Assembly (NCBI GenBank): GCA_047967505.1
Contig: CM106538.1
Length of the DNA stretch: 64,000 bases
DNA from: Dipteris shenzhenensis
Lineage: Eukaryota > Polypodiophyta > Polypodiopsida > Gleicheniales
Reading direction: 5' to 3' (one strand)
Position numbers and translations under genes: made by a program. The first letter of the stretch is position 1. Each line of letters starts with the position of its first letter. The notes beneath the pieces were generated by a model, which was not told the origin of the DNA, searched no databases, and saw nothing but the letters and a program-made list of their open reading frames with translations. Shown one piece after another: positions 55,123 through 64,000 of this stretch.

Positions 55123-58100
55123 TCATGGACATTCTTCATTTGCGCTATCTCCTTCTACTTCCTCCATGGCGAGCATCCTTAAAAATTCGTGTATATGCAA
55201 AATAGTTTGCTGTGGTATTTTTATTTTTCCTTCTACCTCATATCCCATGTGCTTCTTTGATTTCTTTGCCCTTGAATGCCAAGACACTATGATTGTCTCT
55301 GTCGAAACTTGAGAGACTGCTTCATCATTTGGGACCCACTCCTTTATTATACAATTAGTATATAATGTGTTGTTATCCATATTCTCCTTCCTGCCCTTTG
55401 GCTCATACCATACCGCTGTAAATGTTGTAGCTCTCCCTTGGTCATCTCTTTGCACATCAACTACTTTTGCAACCCAAAACTTCACATTCTCATATTCATC
55501 ATCCGATGGCCGAACCACAACAAAACAATCAACCTCTATATCTACTTGTGGCATAAACTCTCTCTTCTTCGGTCCACAATATGGACGTGGGAGTAATGAT
55601 ACAAAATCATTTTCAAAGACTGGAGCTGGGCGCAAATCGTTATGAACATTTGGCCAAAACATATTGCATTCTTCCTTGACATCCTTTGAGCCTCGCATTC
55701 TCTCAAGGTCCTTTATTAAATTTCGTGTCTTGTTAATTACAGTGGTAGTGTGTTCTCTCCAAGCAGGCTTCGAATCAGGATATCTCTGGAGCATTTCCTC
55801 TTTGTATGTAATAAATGCTTTTAATCCATCTATTTCACAATTAGACCTCTCATTAAATTCTTGTATAGGAGCCCATGTTGGATACCTTTCCTTGCTGGGA
55901 ATTGAAGTTAAGAGACTGTAAGGTTCTTCAGGTTCCCATTTTGTATCATGAGAATACTGTTGCCATTGCATTACGGGTTTTTCATCTTTTTAAAAAAAAC
56001 GAAAGTAGTGTGGATTGGTATGACCTGTCAATGCATCACCACCCGTTTGTATGAAAGGTAGAATGAAGCTCTTCCAATCATACATTCTTTCGAGCCTCTC
56101 ACATACTGTACTTTCCTTACGACCACCAACTTGCCTGCCACATCTTCTTACCAAGTCATCTATTGTCTCCACATCCTTGCATTTAAGCTCCCTTGAGACT
56201 GTGCTAAAAACCTGATCGATATCCTCATGTGTATGCCCAACATACAAAAATCCACATTCGACCTCATTGAAGATTCGATGAGCAACTAGCATGGAGCAGA
56301 AGGCAAACATAAGTACATTCTTATTTTCTCGCCAGCAATTATCAGCTTGTATTCTCAAAGTCGGTGGCAGGCGACCTTTTTCTGCATGTACATTGCGAAT
56401 TGCCTTCATAATAGATGTTACAACTTGATTGCTATCATGTAGATGCAAGGAATCAATCCATATATCTGCAAAGAACTTAATTCCATGCACTAACACTCCA
56501 CATAGATGTGTCTTTAGAAAGTGCTTTCCTTGTAATTTAGGTGGAGTGGCAACAAAACGAGGCAATGTTGTTGTATTCTGATCCATGCCATCTACAATAA
56601 GACACATGTAGTCATCAGGATGCGAAATAGCTTGCTCCTTCCAAAATGCATATTTTTGTCTGGAATGTCGAATAAGGTCATGATGAGATTTTCGGTTTTT
56701 TTTGTATAATTCCCTTTGATTTGGACATGTTGCACTCTCAATCGCTCGCTTTAAATCATCACAGACATTGCACTTTGACATTTTTTGCCTCCTTGGGATT
56801 TTAACATATCCAAAGTTCTTCTTCCAAAGAGTATACAAAGTATGAGAAGAAGCTACAGCATCCCCTCTTTGCCTTTGCTTTTCTGCAATAGAGTCAAATA
56901 CTTCGAGCTTTGTCAAGCCCATTGGAAGGTGCATTTCAGTGATCGCGTCACCGTTAGGGAGTTTGGTAGATATATGGGGTTGAGGCAAAGCATTTTCATG
57001 TATGAAGTCTTGTAAAATTGCTGCTGCCCTGACAGTTGAGATTCTTGATTTGGACCTTCCTCTATTACCGTGAATGCTAAATTTGTTGCCGCCCTTTGCC
57101 TTGGTGACTAAATCCCAATATGTACCATGGGATAATGCAGTAATATTGCGATATGCCTTATTGCAAATCCTTTTTCCATTTACGAGAGGTTTTACCTTTT
57201 GTCTTGAACTTAGCCTTTTATTGCCATTCTGAAGAAAGCAAGAGAGACTTGTGAGAAGGTATTCATTTCTTTCGCTTCCCCTTCTTTGCCACACGTGTCC
57301 TCTACATTCCCTGATGTCTGCAAGATCAATGAAGCGCATACATCTTCGCTTGCAACATAGATATCCCAATGCATTTAACATGTTCTCCTCCTTCATTACT
57401 CTCTTCCTCTTTGGTTGCTTTTGTGGATCTGCCTGGATTCTCTTTCTCTTCATGCATATGTATGACTGTTTTCGTTCCTCGTACACATTGTTATCTGTAT
57501 TTATGCACTTCTTCTCCTCACATTTGTTTGTAACCAAGCATCCATGATTGGTCGTTGCATCCTTGTTCATATCACAATCAAAGTTAAATACTGAATAATC
57601 CTCTGTTGATCTCATCCTCATTTTTAACATACTCTTAGGACCATTCAATGAATTCAATATTCTACGAGAGTATTGAGAACCTTGAAACTCTTCCACTCCT
57701 GAGAGAACATCACTCATTGGGACATCTTGCATGGCTTTCACAAATCCACAACCTTGATTGACACCAGGTTTGTTAATATGCATGAACTCATCCACACTTG
57801 ACAAGACATCGCTATTGAAACCTTTGCCCTTCTCACTGTGCAAGAATTCATCCACCCCAGATAAGGCTTCGCTTCTAAAATCATTTTGTTTCTTGGAACC
57901 AATGAACTCATCCACTCCAGATAAGATGTCACTTCTATAATTGAGTATATTGAAATCATCCACATTTGAAGTGATAGAGCCTGGCACATGGGCACGCTTT
58001 TTAGGTCCTTTGATATTGTAGTATGCGTTGTCTTTATCATTGAAAACCACGTGCCTCTTTCTCATGTTTAAAAATTGCATGCTCCATCTCATATTCTTGC

Positions 58101-58593
58101 CTACCTCATAGTAGGGATCACATAAGGATGTTATGTTATCAACCATACCATCATCAGTGACTTTTAGAATCCTCATCTGCGCAAATGACCATTGCTCCAC
58201 TTGTTCAAATCCCAATACTTCACCTTCTGCTACAATCTTATTTGCAAATGATCTCATTTGTAAAATGTCCCCTATAGTAAAATCCAAGGTGGTGCACTTT
58301 GTATTCTTGATAATGTCTGTTGCATAAGTCTCATCTTTGTCCCATGCTATAAATGATTTGTTGGATGTATTGTAGGGCATAACATCTCCAAGTGTTTCCA
58401 TATCTCCACATTTATACTTTAGCTCAACATGTGCGCTAAGAATCTTTGATACAGTAACTGCTACCTTATCTTCGCCAAGTCTTCGAAAGTGGCAAAGAGA
58501 ATTGGGATCACTATCATGGATTGTAGCAAATGCAACTACTTCTCTTTTGCTACATAAAATCACATCCATCCCTGGAACAAAATCTATAGCCAT
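55123..58593 (-). pseudogene. ORF1 of locus H: DUF7869-like transposase, one in-frame TAA
   Basis: ATG 58593 starts MAIDFVPGMDVILC; the frame is open from 58617, where an acceptor-like CTGCAG suggests an upstream exon. Numbering from 58617: a unique N-terminal domain (1-220), four LSGVDEF-type repeats (228-315), a basic patch RKRIQADPQKQPKRKRVMK (391-409), a Cys cluster CCKRRC (421-426), CNVC (616-619), then an RNase H-like core with IVDGMDQ (Asp 676), QADNCWRENKN (Asp 759) and GHTHEDIDQVFS (794-805). A TAA at 55990, formed in a T8-A5 run, is followed in the same frame by 288 more codons ('YSHDTKWEPEEPYSLLTSIP' to 55123). The core matches what I remember of DUF7869 proteins, regarded as DDE-type transposase relatives; catalysis is inferred. 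Without the TAA the protein would have about 1160 residues. Confidence 0.82.
57672..57936 (-). repeat. Imperfect 60-bp repeats coding LSGVDEF motifs in ORF1
   Basis: Four copies of a motif S-D-x-L-S-G-V-D-E-F occur at residues about 228-240, 248-260, 268-280 and 302-315; the first three are 20 residues (60 bp) apart. They look like short linear motifs for binding a partner rather than a folded repeat. The strict conservation of LS[GS]V[DE]EF while spacers vary suggests past selection. Confidence 0.85.
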
Positions 58594-58709
58594 CTCCTTT
58601 GTGAGAGTCCTTCGCAAGCAAGCTGCAGTGGCAACAATTACATAAATATTAGTCTCTTTTTAATAATCTACTTATTTATTATAATTTTTAATTAGTACTT
58701 AATTTATTA
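58594..58709 (-). promoter_or_regulatory. AT-rich upstream region of ORF1
   Basis: About 100 bp of strongly AT-rich DNA (for example 'ctaattaaaaattataataa' on the minus strand) lies between ORF1 and the satellite. It could hold a promoter or the end of a 5' intron (acceptor at about 58622). No precise box can be defended. Confidence 0.35.
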
Positions 58710-61700
58710 GTGGGAGAAGTTATCCGATCAAGTACTCATCAGATGGACATGCCAAGTTATCCTTTGCATGGTCAATCAAGCATTAAATACTATTTTTGCT
58801 CTAGTGTCATGCACATCCGTAAAAAAACATGAGCCTACTAGGTACGTTATCCAATCAAACACTAATGGGATGCGGGTGCCACTTTGCATGTAAGTCAATT
58901 CCACCTAGTTGAGGTGTACAAAAAGTGTTGTGCCCATCGGATATGCTTTGCATGGTCCATCGAGCATTAAATACTATTTTTGCTCCTATCATGCACATCC
59001 ATAAAAAAAACACGCTGCTAGGTGTGTTATCCGATCAAGTACTTATGCGATGGGAATGCCACTTTGCATGTAAGTCAATTCCACCTAGTTGAAGGTGTGT
59101 GCAAAGTATTGTGCCCATCCAATATGCTTTGCATTGTCGATCAAGCATAACACACTATTTCTGCCTTACTGTCATGCACAACCATATAAAAACACGGCCA
59201 TAGGTGTGTTATTCAAATAAGTACTTATCAGATGGGGGCTCCACTTTGCACGCAAGTCCGTTTTAACTACATTGAGGTGCGTGCAAAGTATTGTCACCAT
59301 CGGATATGATTTGCATGGTCGATCACGCATTATACACCATTTTTTCCCTAATGATATGCACATTCGCACAAAAACACGCCATTAGGTGTGTTATCTGACC
59401 AAGTACTTATCGGATGGGTGTGCCTCATTGAGAACATTTCAATACCACCTAGGTTGAGGCGTAAAAAAAGTTTTGTGCCCATTGGATATCCTTTGCATGG
59501 TCGATCGAGCATTAAATACCATTTTTGCCTTAGTGCCATGCACATTCGTCAAAAAACGCAGTCCTAGATGTGTTATTCAGACTAGTACTTATCGGATGGG
59601 GGCTCCAGTTTGCACGCAAGTCTGTTTCAACTAGGTTGAGGTGTGTGCAAAGTATTGTCACCATCAGATATGATTTGCATGGTCGATCACGCATTATACA
59701 CCGTTTTTCCCTAGTGGTATGCACATCCGCAAAAAAACACGCCCTTAGGTATGTTATCTGACCAAGTACTTATCGGATGGGTGTACCTCTTTGACAACAT
59801 TTTAATACCACCTAGGTTGAGGTATAAGAAAAGTATTATGCCCATCGGATATGCTTTGCATGGTCGATCGAGCATTAAATACCATTTTTGCCTTAGTGCC
59901 ATGCACATTCGTAAAAAAACACGCTGCTAGGTGTGTTATCCGATCAAGAACTTATGCAATGGGAATGCCACTTTGCATGTGAGTCAATTACACCTAGTTG
60001 AAGATGTGTGCAAATTATCGTGGCCATCCGATATGATTTGCATGGTTGATTGAGCATTAAATACCATTTTTGCCTTAGTGCCATGCACATCCGTAAAAAA
60101 ACACGCTGCTAGGTGTGTTATCTGATCAAGCACTTATGCGATGGGCGTGCCACTTTGCATGTAAGTCAATTACACCTAGTTGAAGGTGTGTGCAAAGTAT
60201 TGTGTTCATCGGATATGCTTTGTATTGTCGATCGAGCATAACACACCGTTTCTGCCTTAGTGTCATGCACAACCATATAAAAATACGGCCATAGGTGTGA
60301 TATTCAAATAAGTACTTATCAGATGGGGGATCCACTTTGCACGCAAGTTCGTTTCAACTACGTTGAGGTGCATGCAACGTATTGTCACCATCGAATATGA
60401 TTTGCATGGTCGATCACGCATTATACACCATTTTTTTCCTAATGATATGCACATCCGCAAAAAAACACGCCATTAGGTGTGTTATTTGACCAAGTACTTA
60501 TCGGATGGGTGTGCCTCATTGAGAACATTTCAATACCACCTAGGTTGAGGCGTACGAAAAGTTTTGTGCCCATCGGATATCCTTTGCATGGTCTATCGAG
60601 CATTAAATACTATTTTTACTCTAGTGTCATGCACATCCGTCAAAAAACACGTTTCTAGGTATGTTATAGGATTAAGCACTTATGGGATGGGCATGCCACT
60701 TTGTATGTAAGTCGATTCTAGCTAGTTGAAGGTGTATGCAAAGTATCGTGCCCATCGGATATGCTTTGCATGGTCGATCGAGCATTAAATACCATTTTTG
60801 CCTTAGTGCCATGCACATCCGTAAAAAAACACACTGCTAGGTGTGTTATCTGATCAAGCACTTATGCGATGGGCGTGCCACTTTGCATGTAAGTCAATTA
60901 CACCTAGTTGAAGGTGTGTGCAAAGTATTGTATTCATCGGATATGCTTTGCATTGTCGATCAAGCATAACACACCGTTTTTGCCTTAGTGTCATGCACAA
61001 CCATATAAAAACACGGCCATAGGTGTGTTATTCAAATAAGTACTTATCAGATGGGGGCTCCACTTTGCACGCAAGTCCATTTTAACTACATTGAGGTGCG
61101 TGCAAAGTATTGTCACCATCGGATATGATTTGCATGGTCGATCACGCATTATACACCATTTTTTTCCTAATGATATGCACATCCGCAAAAATACACGCCA
61201 TTAGGTGTGTTATCTGACCAAGTACTTATCGAATGGGTGTGCCTCATTGAGAACATTTCAATACCACCTAGGTTAAGGCGTAAGAAACGTTTTGTGTCCA
61301 TCGGATATGCTTTGCATGGTCGATCGAGCATTAAATACTATTTTTGCTCTAGTGTCATGCACATCCGTCAAAAAACACGTTGCTAGGTATGTAATCCAAT
61401 CAAGCACTTATGGGATGCACGTGCCGCTTTGCATATAAGTCTATTCCACCTAGTTGAAGGTTTGTGCAAAGTATCGTGCCCATCGGATATGCTTTGCATG
61501 GTGGATCGAGCATTAAATACCATTTTTGCCTTAGTGCCATGCACATCCGTAAAAAAACACGCTACTAGGTGTGTTATCTGACCAATTACTTATCGGATGG
61601 GTGTGCCTCATTGCGAACATTTCAATACCACCTAGGTTGAGGCATACGAAAAGTTTTGTGCCCATCGGATATGCTTTGCATGGTCGATCGAGCATTAAAT

Positions 61701-63145
61701 ACTATTTTTGCTCTAGTGTCATGCACATCCGTCAAAAAACACGCTTCTAGGTATGTTATCCGATCAAGAACTTATGGGATGGGCGTGCCACTTTGCATGT
61801 AAGTCGATTCCACCTAGTTGAAGGTGTGTGCAAAGTATTGTGCCCATCGGATATGCTTTGCATTGTCGATCAAGCATAAAACACCGTTTTTATCTTAGTG
61901 TCATGCACATTCGTAAAAAAACGCAGTCCTAGATGTGTTATTCAAACTAGTACTTATCGGATAAGGGCTCCAATTTGCATGCAAGTCCGTTTCCACTAGG
62001 TTGAGGTGTAAAGTATTGTCACCATCGGATATGATTTGCATGGTTGATCACGCATTATACACTGTTTTTTCCCTAGTGGTATGCACATCCGCAAAAAAAC
62101 ACGCCCTTAGGTATGTTATCTGACCAAGTGCTTATCGGATGGGTGTGCCTCTTTGACAACATTTTAATACGACCTAAGTTGAAGTATAGGAAAAGTATTT
62201 TACCCATTGGATATGCTTTGCATGGTCGATCGAGCATTAAATACCATTTTTGCCTTAGTGCCATGCACATCCGTTAAAAAACACACTTCTACGTTTGTTA
62301 TCTGATCAAGCACTTATGCGATGGGCGTGCCACTTTTCATGTAAGTCAATTCCACCTAGTTGAAGGTGTGTGCAAAGTATTGTGCCCATCGGATATGCTT
62401 TGCATGGTCGATCGACCATTAAATACTATTTTTGCTCTAGTTTCATGCACATCCGTAAAAAAAACACGCTGATAGGTATGTTATCCAATCAAGCACTTAT
62501 GGGATGGGCGTGCCACTTTGCATGTAAGTCAATTCCACCTAGTTAAAGGTATGTGCAAAGTATTGTGCCCATCGGATATGCTTTGCATGGTTGATCGAGC
62601 ATTAAATACCATTTTTGCCTTAGTGCCATGCACATCCGTAAAAAAATACGCTGCTAGGTGTGTTATCTGATCAAGCACTTATGCGATGGGCGTGCCACTT
62701 TGCATGTAAGTTAATTCCACCTATTTGAAGGTGTGTGCAAAGTATTGTGCCCATCGGATATGCTTTGCATTGTCGATCAAGCATAACACACTGTTTTTGC
62801 CTTAGTGTCATGCACAACCATATAAAAACACGACCATAGGTGTGTTATTCAAATAAATACTTATCAGATGAGGCCTCCACTTTGCACGCAAGTCCGTTTT
62901 AACTACGTTGAGGTGCGTGCAAAGTATTGTCACCATCGGATATGATTTACATGGTCGATCACGCATTATACACCGTTTTTTCCCTAGTGGCATGCACATT
63001 CGCAAAAAAACACGCCCTTAGGTATGTTATCTGACCAAGTACTTATCAGATGGGTGTGCCTCTTTGACAACATTTTAATACAACCTACGTTGAGGTATAG
63101 GTAAAGTATTATGCCCATCAGATATGCTTTGCATGGTCGATCGAG
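58710..63145. repeat. Satellite array, monomer about 182 bp, about 24 copies
   Basis: Successive monomers can be phased on the phrase 'cattaaatac'/'cataacacac'/'cattatacac' at 58781, 58966, 59146, 59328, 59510 and so on, with steps of 180-185 bp up to the gap. Three monomer types recur: type 1 ('gagcattaaatac...tgcacatccg'), type 2 ('aagcataacacac...cacaaccatataaaaacac') and type 3 ('acgcattatacac...tgcacatccgc'). Type 2 is regularly followed by type 3, with one to three type 1 monomers between, which is higher-order organisation. The 65-codon ORFs on the minus strand here are by-products. The monomer length is typical of plant centromeric or heterochromatic satellites; location is unknown. 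Confidence 0.95.
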
Positions 63146-63245
63146 NNNNNNNNNNNNNNNNNNNNNNNNNNNNNNNNNNNNNNNNNNNNNNNNNNNNNNN
63201 NNNNNNNNNNNNNNNNNNNNNNNNNNNNNNNNNNNNNNNNNNNNN
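63146..63245. other. Assembly gap (100 N)
   Basis: Exactly 100 N follow the satellite in mid-monomer, the usual arbitrary scaffold gap length. True distance and even linkage across it are unknown, and ORFs reported across it are not real. Confidence 0.99.
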
Positions 63246-63725
63246 TGGCTTTTCATTTTATCCCCCTCTCCCATTGGCTCCCAATACTCCCCCTCCTCCA
63301 TTAGGCCCCCATCCCTCATCCCCAATCTTCCATTAGCCCTCCCCCCATCCATTTCTTCTCCTCCCCCATTGCCACCACTCCCATCCCACATTTCCACCAC
63401 GTCCCATTACTCCTCCCATTTCCCCAAAATCCCATATTTCCCCATCTCACCCTCCTCTTTGTCATCCCCTATTAACTCCCCTCACTCATTTCACTCCCTT
63501 ATTATCCTACTCCCCTATTACCTTCCCCTCTCCCATTCCATTCTTCCTCCCCACTCTCTCACTTCCACTTCCCATTACTCACTTGCCATTTGAAAACTAT
63601 TAATACTATTATTATACTATTTTTTATACTTATTATCATACACCCCTATTACTTCCCTCTCCATTCCACTCCTCCCTCCTCACTGCCCACTTCCACTTCC
63701 CAGTACTCACTTGCTATACACATTT
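63246..63725. repeat. Polypyrimidine-rich low-complexity DNA with a ~130-bp repeat
   Basis: The plus strand is mostly C and T up to about 63600 ('ccccctctcccattggctcc' style). A block from 'cccctattaccttcc' (about 63512) through 'aaactattaata' recurs about 130 bp later (63643-63740). The proline/serine-rich ORF is a composition artefact. Confidence 0.85.
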
Positions 63726-64000
63726 GCAAACTATTAATATATTATTATATGATTTTTTATACTATATGCAACTTACATGTGGGCAAAATCCACAAGGTGT
63801 CCAAAGCGATCCATATTGTGGTCATACAACAACTGTGCTTTTATTCAAGGGCCTATTTATCCTCATCAACAAGCTTATTTACTCAAGGTATGAAGTGCAT
63901 AATTTGTGCACTAGGTGTTTACTTTGTTGTATCAAAATTGTTTGCCACACACACACACATATACACATACCAAGAATTTTCTAATATTATCGCATCTACA
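63726..64000. other. Unassigned end of window with a short (CA)n run
   Basis: A short (CA)n microsatellite lies at 63945-63970. The 86-codon ORF at 63724-63984 has no recognisable domain and could at most be part of something extending past the window. Confidence 0.45.

Noticed and set aside
55990-58617. Assignment of ORF1 to the Kyakuja-Dileera-Zisupton (KDZ) superfamily
   Set aside because: The Ulp1 neighbours suggested it, but the catalytic blocks seen (VDGMDQ, QADNCWRENKN, GHTHEDIDQ) fit the DUF7869 type as I remember it and not the KDZ signature.
59172-63005. Repeated 65-codon minus-strand ORFs as a small-protein family
   Set aside because: They arise once per satellite monomer type, their starts and ends follow the monomer phase, and other monomers break the frame.
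58710-63145. CRISPR-like array
   Set aside because: Units of about 182 bp are similar along their whole length with no unique spacers, and the context is eukaryotic; this is a satellite.
63111-63593. ORFs spanning the N gap and the Pro/Ser-rich ORF after it
   Set aside because: They cross unknown bases or come from polypyrimidine composition.

Overview
This window is plant nuclear DNA from a large, repeat-rich genome. The evidence is several Ty1/copia elements with the usual plant initiator-Met primer-binding site, a Ty3/gypsy fragment, GT-AG introns, a satellite with ~182-bp monomers and an assembly gap of exactly 100 N. From memory, the DNA-transposon protein families seen here are commoner in non-flowering land plants than in well-studied crops, so a gymnosperm, fern, lycophyte or bryophyte is my guess. 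The species cannot be named from sequence alone. No ordinary host gene is recognisable; almost everything that can be named is mobile-element DNA.

Layout. 1-9.76 kb: mostly unrecognised AT-rich DNA, with a heavily decayed minus-strand copia relic (4.9-6.06 kb) and a perfect 59-bp inverted repeat (8821-8967). 9.77-28.2 kb: three copies of one copia family. Element A (+) is interrupted by a complete element B (-, 12074-17638, target duplication CATGG) and lacks its 3' end. Element C (+, 22922-28211, target duplication GGCAG) is complete at its ends but decayed inside. 29.9-33.4 kb: relic of a DDE-type DNA transposase (element G) with an internal 356-bp tandem duplication. 33.48-38.0 kb: copia element F of another family, with 146-bp LTRs and target duplication GAGGG; it carries a 446-bp terminal-inverted-repeat element in its gag-pol. 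39.7-43.5 kb: a Ty3/gypsy gag-PR-RT fragment (E), cut by a truncated minus-strand copy (D) of the A/B/C family.

45.0-58.6 kb, minus strand, is the most interesting region (locus H). Reading 5'->3' on that strand it has: a long ORF with a DUF7869-like, RNase H-fold/DDE-type transposase core; a second long ORF of unknown function; three tandem cassettes of an intron-containing Ulp1-like (C48) cysteine peptidase; and a small charged ORF. Both long ORFs are each broken by a single in-frame stop, so they look recently lost or still functional through some bypass. Transposase plus SUMO-type protease is a known theme in large eukaryotic DNA transposons, but a triplicated peptidase with this transposase type is not a combination I recognise. 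The locus abuts about 24 monomers of a ~182-bp satellite (58.71-63.15 kb), then the gap, then polypyrimidine-rich DNA.

Exon boundaries and family assignments were read by eye and no database search was run. Functions are given as seen, known or inferred in each entry.
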